A stretch of DNA of 64,000 bases from Caldiserica bacterium UBA4770 (GTDB lineage Bacteria > Caldisericota > Caldisericia > Caldisericales > Caldisericaceae): positions 1 to 64,000 of the forward strand of contig DHHO01000007.1 of assembly GCA_002403335.1 (NCBI GenBank), given 5' to 3'. Positions within the stretch are counted from its first letter, which is position 1, and each line of letters starts with the position of its first letter. The notes under the pieces were generated by a model, which was given only the letters and a program-made list of their open reading frames with translations, searched no databases and was not told the DNA's origin. Shown piece after piece: positions 35,301 to 43,029 of the stretch. The translations under genes were made by a program, and so were the position numbers.

Positions 35301-35784
35301 AACAAAAACAAAGAATGGAAATTACATCTATAGGTTTGATCTTGATGATGGATTTGCAAAGATTGGGACGCTTGTTTCACCTAAATACCTCGAACATTTT
35401 TCAAAATATGTTGACCAGGAAGGAGTGATTGCGATATCCGGACAGATTAAACGGGAAGAAGAATCTATTACCTTTTTTGCAGAAGAGGTTGCTGGATTTT
35501 TCACAGAAAAGGATATCAATAAACAAGAGAGATATTCTGCTCTGCATTTATATATTAAAAGCTTATCCTTAGAGGAAGCATACAAAAAGCTCGAAGAGTT
35601 TAGGAAAGGCATTTCAGAGATCAGAGGAGGCACACCGATGATCCTTCATCTCTGTGTTAATGGAGAGGAGATCCGTATTGCTACCTCACCTAAATATTAC
35701 GTTCAGAATTCAAAAGATACATACGAAAGACTCACAAAATTATTTGGGGAAAGGTGCTTTGAAATAAAACCCTGGACAGAGTAA
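32398..35784 (+). CDS. dnaE: DNA polymerase III alpha subunit
   Basis: 1128 aa. N-terminal PHP domain with the metal-binding THLHVHTEYSLLDG start. Polymerase palm contains GPGRGSAAGS and the catalytic PDIDIDFEDKDRDRV (about 398-412). The finger region is ...FNKSHAVGYATIAY. A tandem HhH and a C-terminal OB domain (VKIAGIISSVRKTKTKNGN) complete the DnaE1 architecture. AGGAG precedes the ATG. It is the replicative polymerase and was the only polymerase gene seen here. Confidence 0.97.
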   Translation: MSFTHLHVHTEYSLLDGLNKIKQLAQKVKELGMDAVAITDHGGMYGVIDFYETMKRNGVKPIIGVEIYVTNEGIESRNKNEDRYHLILLAKDTSGYKNLLKIVSKSYIEGFYYKPRVDFQTLEEHRGGLIALSSCLQGEIPTKILRNDIKGAGSSIKKYMDIFGKENFFLELQDHGLKEEKEVIGVLKELSKKEGVPLVATNDAHYLNREDAKAHDILLCVQTLSKVYDPERMRFQTEEFYVKSEQEMRELFKDIPEAIDNTELIKDVCNIDFDFSTYHLPHFRKDEEEWDIEKNKRLLEALTLEGLRKLYTDNLEELEKRARYELDVIEKMGFTDYFLIVHDFIKWAKNKGIYVGPGRGSAAGSIVSYALGITAVDPIKYNLLFERFLNPQRISMPDIDIDFEDKDRDRVIDYVKGKYGEDHVAQVATFGRMEARAAIRDVGRALGFSYSEIDPIAKLIPMNASLGEALETVVELKSKYGSEKYTELFDTAMRLEGIIRNFSTHAAGIVIGDKPLIEYVPLQLDKEGEVIAQFDKDILEHIGMLKMDFLGLKNLTIIKETVETLKKRGIETDLETMPENDEKTFDMLKQGDSIGVFQLESSGMRKVLKGVQPESIEDLTAVISLYRPGTIKAGGINEYISRKQGTAKVSFLHPKLEPILKNTYGIIVYQEQVMQIANVLAGYSMAEADTLRKAIGKKIPEIMKDQRSTFVERAVNNGIDKVTAEKVFDLIEYFAGYGFNKSHAVGYATIAYRTAYLKAHYPREYFTAILNSYIGNEDKIREILREIRSKGIKVLPPAINASDVYFKVEGENIRFGLLGVKNTGEKILQEIVNERERGGPFNSFKAFERRVEHLKVNKKVIESLVKAGCFDSLGEDRKALLEKKDEEIPQGISLFGGNPIIPSRKSKASSMEVLNYEKEVFGFYLSDNPVTSFLPLLEERGIPTVSQVLDSEVEGKVKIAGIISSVRKTKTKNGNYIYRFDLDDGFAKIGTLVSPKYLEHFSKYVDQEGVIAISGQIKREEESITFFAEEVAGFFTEKDINKQERYSALHLYIKSLSLEEAYKKLEEFRKGISEIRGGTPMILHLCVNGEEIRIATSPKYYVQNSKDTYERLTKLFGERCFEIKPWTE

Positions 35785-35858
35785 TGTAAATTTCCTTCAG
35801 AAATAGCCATTAAGACCTTTATTTCTTCAAAACTGATAAGATAATCGTCTTTTGTTTT

Positions 35859-35877
35859 TTGTATCAATATATACAAT
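35859..35877 (+). promoter_or_regulatory. Inverted repeat overlapping the glnA -10 region
   Basis: Perfect 6-bp arms TTGTAT (35859-35864) and ATACAA (35871-35876) separated by 6 nt. They overlap a TACAAT -10 candidate at 35872-35877 upstream of glnA. It looks like GlnR/TnrA-type sites (TGT...ACA) but is one base shorter than that consensus. A repressor operator is a reasonable guess. Confidence 0.45.
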
Positions 35878-35899
35878 ATCTCTAAATATGGAGGTAAAA

Positions 35900-37231
35900 G
35901 TGGATAAAGAAAAGATAAAACAGGAAATCGAGGATAAGAAGATTGACATTGTCTGGCTGCAATTTGTCGATCTTCTTGGTTTTCCGAAGCTTGTTGAAAT
36001 AAGCTCAAGGGCACTGTTAGGTGTTATTGAAGATGGAATTGCATTTGATGGCTCATCGATTGAAGGATTTGTAAGGATTGAAGAATCTGACATGCTTCTA
36101 TGCCCTGATATTGAGACATTTTCGATTCTTCCATGGACACTTGATTCGGATATAAGGATTGCAATAATTATGTGTGATGTATACGATTCCTCGGGCAAGC
36201 CATTTGCTGGAGACTCGAGAAATGTACTTAAAAAAGTTATAAGAGAGGGTGAAAGTGCAGGTTTCAGGATGATGAATGGAGTTGAACTCGAATTCTTTCT
36301 TTTCAAAGTAAGTGAAGAAATGCTACCTACTACCCGCATTGTAAGTGAAGGGAGCTATTTTGAGATGTTACCTGCAGATATTGGGGAAAGAACAAGAGCA
36401 AAGATTGCTATGAACCTTGAAAAAATGGGGTTTGAGATTGAGGCTTCTCATCATGAGGTTTCGCCTTCTCAGCATGAGATTGATTTTAAGTATGCTGATC
36501 CAGTAACTACTGCTGATAGAATTATCACATTTAAGATTGTTGCAAAAACAATTGCGCTAATGAACGGGCTTTATTCAACATTCCTTCCAAAGCCCATATA
36601 TGGAATTAATGGCTCTGGAGCACATACAAATATCTCCCTCTTTACCCTGGATGGGAGAAATGTCTTTTCTGACCCTCAGAATAAACCAAATCTTTCTGAA
36701 ACTGCCCTTTACTTCATTGGGGGAATCTTTAAACATGCAGATGCGATCACTGCCATTACCAATCCCATTGTGAACTCTTATAAAAGACTTGTACCCGGGT
36801 ACGAGGCCCCTGTTTATGTCTCATGGGCATCTTTAAATAGAAGTGCCCTTATCAGAGTACCCCTCACGTTTAAAAATGGCAGGAGAATTGAACTTAGAAA
36901 CCCTGATCCAACGGCGAATCCTTACCTTTCATTTGCTGTTATACTCAAGGCGGGGCTTGATGGCATAAAGAATAAAATGACACCGCCTGCACCCGCAAAC
37001 GGGATAAACATTTTCGAGCTATCCGAAGAAGAAAAGATAAAGAGGGGTTTTAGAACTCTTCCATCTACTCTTAAGGATGCAATAGAAGCCCTCAAAGAAG
37101 ACCCGGTCATCCTCGAGGCCTTAGGGGACCATATCGCAAAGAAATATATTGAGGCAAAAGAGAAGGAATGGGATGAATATCGAACCAGTATATCGGACTG
37201 GGAGATTAAAAATCAACTGCCTATTTATTAG
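35900..37231 (+). CDS. glnA: Glutamine synthetase, type I
   Basis: 443 aa from GTG 35900, five nt after GGAGG. The upstream ATGs place this ribosome site inside the coding region and are rejected. ATP-dependent amidation of glutamate. Landmarks are DGSSIEGF, ELEFFLF, the ammonia/metal segment SHHEVSPSQHEID, NGSGAHTNIS, the ATP-site region KRLVPGYEAPV and RIELRNPDPTANPYL. The length suits the GSI-alpha group. Likely autonomously transcribed with the inverted repeat as operator. Confidence 0.96.
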   Translation: MDKEKIKQEIEDKKIDIVWLQFVDLLGFPKLVEISSRALLGVIEDGIAFDGSSIEGFVRIEESDMLLCPDIETFSILPWTLDSDIRIAIIMCDVYDSSGKPFAGDSRNVLKKVIREGESAGFRMMNGVELEFFLFKVSEEMLPTTRIVSEGSYFEMLPADIGERTRAKIAMNLEKMGFEIEASHHEVSPSQHEIDFKYADPVTTADRIITFKIVAKTIALMNGLYSTFLPKPIYGINGSGAHTNISLFTLDGRNVFSDPQNKPNLSETALYFIGGIFKHADAITAITNPIVNSYKRLVPGYEAPVYVSWASLNRSALIRVPLTFKNGRRIELRNPDPTANPYLSFAVILKAGLDGIKNKMTPPAPANGINIFELSEEEKIKRGFRTLPSTLKDAIEALKEDPVILEALGDHIAKKYIEAKEKEWDEYRTSISDWEIKNQLPIY

Positions 37232-37297
37232 GTCTCTGAGGTTTTGATTTTCCTTATCTTGATTAAGAAAGCATTGAGCAAGTAGTGGGAGGGCGGG

Positions 37298-38086
37298 ATG
37301 TTAAATAAGATTATTCTTGTAACTAATGACGATGGCATTGAGTCTATAGGTATTAATGCTCTCGTTAAAGAACTACTTAAGATCGCCAGAGTAACAGTTG
37401 TAGCACCTGACAGGGAGAAAAGTGCTTCCAGTCATTCTCTTACAATTGACGGAATTCTCCCAATTAGAGAAATTACCATGCCCTGCGGATACAAAGGTTT
37501 TGCTGTTATAGATGGGACCCCCACAGATTGTGTACTCATAGGTGTTAAAGATATTATGAAAGAGGATCCACCAGATCTTCTCATCTCGGGCATAAACCAG
37601 GGGGCAAACCTGGGAGGAGATATTCTATACTCAGGGACAGTTGCAGCAGCTCTTGAGGGCCTTTCTCAGGGGATAACCTCTTTTGCTGTTTCTCTTGATT
37701 CGCTTAAGGGAGGCTTTTTTGATACGGCAGCAAGGGTTATCGTAAAAATTGTTCAGTCAGAAGATTTTTATAAAAATTTACTCCAGGAAAGATCGATACT
37801 CAATATTAACGTCCCAAACTTTCCAGTTGAAGACCTTGCAGGATTTTCTATTACAAGACAGGGATATTTATCATATCAGAACTATGTAGAAAAGTTTACA
37901 AGCCCAAGGAACAGGACTTATTACTGGATTGGAGGAGAAAGGCCCCCGCACGAAGCTGAGGAAGACACAGATTCCTTTGCCATTTCTGGAAAGAAGGTCT
38001 CAATATCACCAATAAGTGCTGACCTTACTAACTACAGTATTTTGCCGCGGTTACGAAAGCTATCCTCAAAGCTTAAAATTCCGTAG
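37298..38086 (+). CDS. surE: 5'/3'-nucleotidase SurE
   Basis: 262 aa. Metal-binding VTNDDGIES (D11, D12), the DREKSASSHSLT segment, DGTPTDCV and the catalytic-loop SGINQGANLGGDILYSGTVAAA are all present. Dephosphorylates nucleoside monophosphates, linked to stationary-phase survival in E. coli. GGGAGGGCGGG lies directly before the ATG. Confidence 0.95.
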   Translation: MLNKIILVTNDDGIESIGINALVKELLKIARVTVVAPDREKSASSHSLTIDGILPIREITMPCGYKGFAVIDGTPTDCVLIGVKDIMKEDPPDLLISGINQGANLGGDILYSGTVAAALEGLSQGITSFAVSLDSLKGGFFDTAARVIVKIVQSEDFYKNLLQERSILNINVPNFPVEDLAGFSITRQGYLSYQNYVEKFTSPRNRTYYWIGGERPPHEAEEDTDSFAISGKKVSISPISADLTNYSILPRLRKLSSKLKIP

Positions 38087-38156
38087 TAATCATATCGATA
38101 TCTTCATTCTCTTGATAAAGTAAGCTCGCTATAACCTTTAATAAGAAGAAACCTTT

Positions 38157-38184
38157 TTGAATAGAGAGTCTTTTAACTTATAAT
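38157..38184 (+). promoter_or_regulatory. Promoter of hrcA
   Basis: -35 TTGAAT (38157-38162), 16-nt spacer, -10 TATAAT (38179-38184). The expected start of transcription falls one or two nt before ATG 38192, so the mRNA would be leaderless. No CIRCE inverted repeat (TTAGCACTC/GAGTGCTAA) is present. Confidence 0.65.
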
Positions 38185-38191
38185 ACATATA

Positions 38192-39220
38192 ATGGGAATT
38201 GATAAGAGAAAAGAAGAAATCCTCAAAAAGGTAGTGGAGGAATATATAAGTACAGGACAGCCTGTGGGGTCTGAGAGGATCGTTGACAGGTTGAGTTTTC
38301 CTCTCTCTTCTGCAACAGCAAGAAGTGAAATGCTTGAGCTTGAAAAGATGGGATACCTTTTTCAGCCATATACCTCAGCAGGAAGAGTGCCAACAAGTAA
38401 AGGTTACAGGTTTTCTATTGAAAGTATTTTAAAAGATAATAAACAGAAAAATCTAAAACAGATAAGACTACCAGCGCCAGAAAAGCTTAATGACCTCAGA
38501 GTGACTCTTGATGAGGTCGCTAATCTTATTTCCTCCTATACAAAGGAGATTTCTCTCGTCTTCTCTCCAAGCGGGGAGGATGTAAGGATTAGGTATGTCC
38601 ACCTTTTTACTATTAATCCAGGGAGCGTATATCTCGTCCTTATAACAAATACCCAGACATCGGAGGCAGTTTCTATGGGAGATGTAAATTTATCAGAGGA
38701 TGTCCTTAGAAGAATCGAAAACCTGGTTAATGAAAAGCTTTCTAATATACCAATTAAGACAGCTATCGAAATTATGAAAAGAGAAAATTATTTTGAAGGA
38801 GAAGTCAAGGAAGGCAAAGAGGTTTTACACTTTCTTGATAGCTACTTAAAAAAAGAGCTCGAGCAGGGAGAAAAAAGGGAAATATATATAAAAGGAATAT
38901 CTAACCTTTTATCCACGAGGATTTCTATTGCTGAACAGAAGATAAAGTCACTCCTTTATATGCTGGAGGAAAAGAAGACAATAAGCAATATTGTAGAAAA
39001 GATAACGGAGAAAGAAAGGCTCGGCTTTTCTATAGGCGAGGAGAATGTCCTTCCTGAGCTTTCGGATTATAGCCTTATTGCAGTGAAGTATACTGTAAAG
39101 GAAATGGAAGGTCATCTTGCATTGCTTGGACCTACGCGAATGGATTATCTGAAGGGTATCTTTGTCCTTGACAAGATCGCAGATAAATTGGAAGATATAG
39201 TAGGTAAAATCATTGGATGA
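38192..39220 (+). CDS. hrcA: Heat-inducible transcription repressor HrcA
   Basis: 342 aa. N-terminal winged helix (KRKEEILKKVVEEYISTGQPVGSERI), SATARSEMLELEKMGYL, and the characteristic PYTSAGRVPTSKGYRF. A GAF-like effector region and a C-terminal VLGPTRMDYLK-like end (ALLGPTRMDYLKGIF) follow. HrcA represses chaperone operons through CIRCE sites. Here it is not followed by grpE-dnaK-dnaJ but overlaps mtaB by 4 nt. Confidence 0.94.
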   Translation: MGIDKRKEEILKKVVEEYISTGQPVGSERIVDRLSFPLSSATARSEMLELEKMGYLFQPYTSAGRVPTSKGYRFSIESILKDNKQKNLKQIRLPAPEKLNDLRVTLDEVANLISSYTKEISLVFSPSGEDVRIRYVHLFTINPGSVYLVLITNTQTSEAVSMGDVNLSEDVLRRIENLVNEKLSNIPIKTAIEIMKRENYFEGEVKEGKEVLHFLDSYLKKELEQGEKREIYIKGISNLLSTRISIAEQKIKSLLYMLEEKKTISNIVEKITEKERLGFSIGEENVLPELSDYSLIAVKYTVKEMEGHLALLGPTRMDYLKGIFVLDKIADKLEDIVGKIIG

Positions 39221-40440
39221 GAATTGCCATATATACACTTGGTTGTAAAACAAATCAGTACGAGTCTGAAGTTATAAGAGAATCCTTTTTGAAAAAGGGT
39301 GATAGGGTTGTTGCATTTAAAGAGATAGCCGACCTTTATATTATAAATTCTTGTGTTGTAACAAAGAAGGCTGAAGCGGAAACAAGAAAAGTTGTATCAG
39401 AAGCCCTCAACAGTAATCCAAATGCTTCAGTTATCCTTGCGGGGTGCTATGCTACCCTCAACCCGATCTTTTCGAGAGAACACGTGATTCTTTATAACGG
39501 AAGGAAGGAAGGGCTTGCAGATTTCTATTATGGTAAGAACGGAGAAGGCAATCAAGAAATTATCACAAACTTTTCCAGGCGCACAAGGGCTGTTGTGAAA
39601 ATAGAGGAAGGATGTAATAACTTCTGTACCTATTGTATTGTTCCGTTTGTAAAAGGATATGCGATACGCAGTAAGAGCGAAGAGGTGATACTTCAAGAGA
39701 TAGAGGGATTTGTTGATAATGGATATAAGGAGATCGTCCTTACAGCAACAGAAATTGGAAAATATGGGGAGGATACTCATACAACTCTTGCGGAGCTATT
39801 GAGGAAGATAAAGAAAATAAAAGGACTTGAACGCTTGCGTATAAGTTCAATCCATCCGGAGCACATAAATGATGCATTCATTGGGGAGATTGTGTCTCCC
39901 CTTGTACCTCATCTTCACATTTCACTACAATCGGGAGACAATGGGATCCTCAAAATGATGAGGAGAGGGTATACAGTAGAGGATTTTTTAAGACTCATTG
40001 ACAGATTCAGAGGAATAGACAAAAACTTTTCGATAAGCACGGATCTTATAGTAGGCTTTCCTGGTGAGACCGAGGATGCATTCTTCCATACAGTAGAGGT
40101 AGTAAGAGAGGTGCAGTTTTCAAAGGTTCACATCTTCAGGTTTTCAAAAAGGCCAAATACCGCTGCACATTTTATGAAGGAGGATATCTCAGAGAGCCTC
40201 AAAAAAACCAGGGCAAATAAGCTCAAAGAGGTTGCAGATATAGAAAGGCGAGAATTTAAGAAAAGATTTATGGGGGCAAGAGTAAAAGTCCTTGTGGAGG
40301 AATATAATGACCCTTATTATGAAGGCTTCACCCCTTACTACCTAAGGGTTCGATTTAAAGGAGATAATGCAGAGATTGGAAGCATTGTAAGTGTAAAAAT
40401 AGAAAGCTATGACCCTGACTACCTATATGGAATTAGCTAA
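39217..40440 (+). CDS. mtaB: tRNA t6A37 methylthiotransferase MtaB
   Basis: 407 aa. N-terminal UPF0004 domain with cluster ligands C10 (LGCKTNQYE), C46 and C77. Radical-SAM CNNFCTYC (C133, C137, C140), followed by a TRAM-like C-terminus. The GCKTNQYE opening is typical of MtaB rather than MiaB. It converts N6-threonylcarbamoyladenosine-37 to ms2t6A, building on the product of TsaB/D/E encoded at 9-12 kb. Translationally coupled to hrcA. The 3' end overlaps the convergent galU by 4 nt. Confidence 0.93.
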   Translation: MRIAIYTLGCKTNQYESEVIRESFLKKGDRVVAFKEIADLYIINSCVVTKKAEAETRKVVSEALNSNPNASVILAGCYATLNPIFSREHVILYNGRKEGLADFYYGKNGEGNQEIITNFSRRTRAVVKIEEGCNNFCTYCIVPFVKGYAIRSKSEEVILQEIEGFVDNGYKEIVLTATEIGKYGEDTHTTLAELLRKIKKIKGLERLRISSIHPEHINDAFIGEIVSPLVPHLHISLQSGDNGILKMMRRGYTVEDFLRLIDRFRGIDKNFSISTDLIVGFPGETEDAFFHTVEVVREVQFSKVHIFRFSKRPNTAAHFMKEDISESLKKTRANKLKEVADIERREFKKRFMGARVKVLVEEYNDPYYEGFTPYYLRVRFKGDNAEIGSIVSVKIESYDPDYLYGIS

Positions 40441-41315
40441 TCAAGTGTTTCGGTAATTTCCTTTATATATTTTTTGATTTCCTCTCCGAGGTCTTTTCTC
40501 TTCAATGCAAATGCAATGTTTGCTTTGAGGAATCCTTCCTTTTCTCCGACGTCAAATCGGTTACCTTCGAAAATATAAGCATAAACTTCCTCTTCCTGGA
40601 GAAGGTCTCTTATGGCATCTGTAAGCTGGATTTCTCCTCCTTTGCCCGGGAGTGTATTTTGAAGTGCATTGAAGATTTTACTATCGAGTATATATCTCCC
40701 AACAATTGCAAGATTCGATGGTGCATAAGCAGGGTCAGGTTTCTCAACGAGATCGTTTACCCTGTAAGTATTATGTTCTATTCTTTCGCCACTTACGATA
40801 CCATACAGGTATGTTTCGCTTTCCGGAACTTCCATTACTGCTATTACAGGGCTATGGTACCTTTCAAAAACTTCTTCCATCTGTTTCAGACAGGGAGTCT
40901 GTGAATCTATAATATCATCAGCAAGGAGAACTCCGAATGGTTCATTATTAACAAAGTCCTTTGCATGAAAGACCGCGTCTCCAAGTCCCTTTGCAATCTT
41001 CTGTCTCACATAAAAAAACTTTACCATTTCACTTATTCCACGTACAACTTGAAGTAAGTCTGTTTTTCCCTTCTCTTCAAGCTCTTTTTCAAGCTCTATA
41101 GCATAGTCAAAATAGTCTTCTATCGCTCTCTTTCCCCTCCCGGTTACAAAAAGGATATCCTCGATGCCAGAATTTATTGCCTCCTCTACTACATATTGAA
41201 CGGCAGGCTTATCCACTATGGGAAGCATTTCTTTGGGCTGGGATTTTGTAGCAGGGAGGAGCCGTGTACCCCACCCTGCAACGGGGATAACGGCTTTCTT
41301 TAAAATATTTTTCAT
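40437..41315 (-). CDS. galU: UTP-glucose-1-phosphate uridylyltransferase
   Basis: 292 aa. The nucleotidyltransferase signature AGWGTRLLPATKSQPKEMLP (18-37) is followed by VDKPAVQYVVEEA. It also has LLADDIID, VEKP and GKGGEIQLTDAI. Makes UDP-glucose for polysaccharide or glycolipid synthesis. It starts 10 nt after the 64-aa gene with no own Shine-Dalgarno, suggesting coupling. Confidence 0.95.
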   Translation of the reverse strand: MKNILKKAVIPVAGWGTRLLPATKSQPKEMLPIVDKPAVQYVVEEAINSGIEDILFVTGRGKRAIEDYFDYAIELEKELEEKGKTDLLQVVRGISEMVKFFYVRQKIAKGLGDAVFHAKDFVNNEPFGVLLADDIIDSQTPCLKQMEEVFERYHSPVIAVMEVPESETYLYGIVSGERIEHNTYRVNDLVEKPDPAYAPSNLAIVGRYILDSKIFNALQNTLPGKGGEIQLTDAIRDLLQEEEVYAYIFEGNRFDVGEKEGFLKANIAFALKRKDLGEEIKKYIKEITETLD

Positions 41316-41325
41316 TCAGGGAAGA

Positions 41326-41520
41326 TCAGGGCACATGCTTCTTAAAGATATCAACAATCTTTTGTGGTGGCTCCATTACCTCTTTTGCTTCTGGATGAAT
41401 ACGTGCAGATGCTATAACTTCTTCCACTCTTGAGCTTTCATCATAAAAATAGACCTTATCCCCTTTTTGATAGTACCAGAGGTTCCTTCCTCTCTTCAAC
41501 AGAAAATACTTCTCTTCCAT
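41326..41520 (-). CDS. Small uncharacterised protein upstream of galU
   Basis: 64 aa, soluble, basic, with aromatic-rich N-terminus (FLLKRGRNLWYYQKGDKVYFYD) and a helical C-terminal half. AGGAG lies eight nt before the ATG, and its position directly ahead of galU supports it as a real gene. No family recognised. Confidence 0.65.
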   Translation of the reverse strand: MEEKYFLLKRGRNLWYYQKGDKVYFYDESSRVEEVIASARIHPEAKEVMEPPQKIVDIFKKHVP

Positions 41521-41623
41521 TTTTTCATCTCCTATCTCTCATTGATTTTTTTCATTTTATTACAAACCTTCTAAATTGTCAAACGCCTTTTGTAAAACAT
41601 ATGGAAATTAAACGAAAAATATA

Positions 41624-41677
41624 TTGAAAAAATTTGTAAATCTGCTATAAATAATAGATAAGGTAATTCATTACCTT
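41624..41677 (+). promoter_or_regulatory. Promoter and leader palindrome of the spermidine operon
   Basis: -35 TTGAAA (41624-41629), 16-nt spacer, extended -10 TGCTATAAA (TATAAA 41646-41651). The leader then carries a perfect palindrome AAGGTAAT-TC-ATTACCTT (41660-41677), either a regulator site or a small hairpin, 28 nt before speD. Confidence 0.6.
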
Positions 41678-41705
41678 ACTAATTCTTTGAAAGGGGGTGG
41701 CTGAA

Positions 41706-42125
41706 ATGCGCACGGAAGGAAAGCACATCCTGATGGATATCTCTGGTTGCAAGCCAGAGCTCCTGAACGATTTAACTTTCCTCAAGCAGCTTCTCGTAGA
41801 AGCCGCAGAAAGAGCAAATGCAACTGTACTGAATGTTGCATTTCACCACTTTACTCCTCAGGGGGTTAGTGGGGTGGTGGTAATTTCCGAATCTCATCTC
41901 TCTATCCACACCTGGCCTGAAGCAGGTTATGCAGCTGTAGATTTCTACACCTGTGGAGATATTAACCCAAAAGCTGCATGTAAGTATATTGCCAGATTTC
42001 TTAACGCAAACTGCGTACAGATAACGGAAATCAGGAGAGGAGAGGGAAACAATGGAAAATACCTCCACAGGGTCGCGGAGACGATCTTAGAGGAAGATGG
42101 GAAAGAATTATCTCTACTACCATGA
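41706..42125 (+). CDS. speD: S-adenosylmethionine decarboxylase proenzyme (SpeH type)
   Basis: 139 aa from ATG 41706, eight nt after AAGGGGG. A GTG at 41697 lies within the ribosome site and is rejected. Pyruvoyl enzyme: self-cleavage expected between E62 and S63 in SESHLSIHTWPE, which matches the position known for T. maritima. His68 and Cys83-region residues are conserved. Produces decarboxylated AdoMet, the aminopropyl donor. Overlaps speE by 29 nt. Confidence 0.96.
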   Translation: MRTEGKHILMDISGCKPELLNDLTFLKQLLVEAAERANATVLNVAFHHFTPQGVSGVVVISESHLSIHTWPEAGYAAVDFYTCGDINPKAACKYIARFLNANCVQITEIRRGEGNNGKYLHRVAETILEEDGKELSLLP

Positions 42126-43029
42126 TTTTTTTGGAGATTCAGAACAGCATATACATGGTGTTGAGAAAGTTCTTGTAGAGAAGAGGACTCCGTATCAGTT
42201 TGTTCAGCTGGTACGGAGCCCTACCTTTGGAAAAATGCTCATCATAGATGGAGATATCCAGTCTACCGAATGTGATGAGTATATTTATCATGAGGCAATG
42301 GTACATCCCCCTCTCATTCTTCTTGATAGTCCCCGGAAGGTTGTCATTCTTGGTGGTGGAGAAGGTGCCACTCTCAGGGAAGTCCTTCGGCACAGAAGTG
42401 TATTAAAAGTCTTTATGGTTGATATTGATGCAGAGGAGATCGAGATTTCAAAAAAATATCTTTCTGAATGGCATCAAGGGTCATTTGATAATCCAAAGGC
42501 GACCATCCTTAATATGGAGGCGAGAAAATTTATTGAAACTCAACTTTCCTCTCAATCCGTCGATGTTATTATATCCGACCTTACAGAACCATTTGAGGGA
42601 GGTTCGTCAAACAGGCTTTTTACTAAGGAGTTTTTCGAAACTGTTTATGATAGGCTCACTGAATATGGAGTTTTTGCAGTTCAGGCTTCTCTTCTCAGAA
42701 TTACTGATTTTTCAATGCATGGAGCAATAAGGAATACCCTTTTAACTATTTTCCCTATTGTCAGAAGCTACTTAACTTATATTCCGAGCTTTGATACAAC
42801 GTGGGGATTTGTTATTGCATCCAAAAAGAAAGACCCTATTAATCTTGGCAGGCAAGAGATAGATGAGCTTATTGCAAGTAGAGTAAGTGGAGCATTAAGA
42901 TTTTACGAGGGAGATACTCATATAGCAATGTTTTCTCTTCCAAAGGATATAAAGGAAGCCCTCAAGAAAACGACTGAAATTATTACAGATGCACACCCCA
43001 TCTTACTTAAGAGAAAAGAAGATCGATGA
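42097..43029 (+). CDS. speE: Polyamine aminopropyltransferase (spermidine synthase)
   Basis: 310 aa. Transfers the aminopropyl group of decarboxylated AdoMet to a diamine, releasing methylthioadenosine. GGGEGATLREVL (nucleotide binding), DGDIQSTECDEYIYHEAM and SDLTEPFEGG are visible. In thermophiles the acceptor may be agmatine rather than putrescine; the sequence does not decide. Overlaps both neighbours (ATGA with mtaD). Confidence 0.95.
   Translation: MGKNYLYYHDFFGDSEQHIHGVEKVLVEKRTPYQFVQLVRSPTFGKMLIIDGDIQSTECDEYIYHEAMVHPPLILLDSPRKVVILGGGEGATLREVLRHRSVLKVFMVDIDAEEIEISKKYLSEWHQGSFDNPKATILNMEARKFIETQLSSQSVDVIISDLTEPFEGGSSNRLFTKEFFETVYDRLTEYGVFAVQASLLRITDFSMHGAIRNTLLTIFPIVRSYLTYIPSFDTTWGFVIASKKKDPINLGRQEIDELIASRVSGALRFYEGDTHIAMFSLPKDIKEALKKTTEIITDAHPILLKRKEDR

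Noticed and set aside
35703..36014. Minus-strand frame spanning the dnaE end and glnA start
   Set aside because: Runs through two certain genes; the intergenic part looks protein-like (KTKDDYLISFEEIKVLMAI) but is only ~25 codons with no start signal.
35827..36339. 170-codon minus-strand frame opposite glnA
   Set aside because: Shadow of glnA codon usage; no ribosome site or family resemblance.
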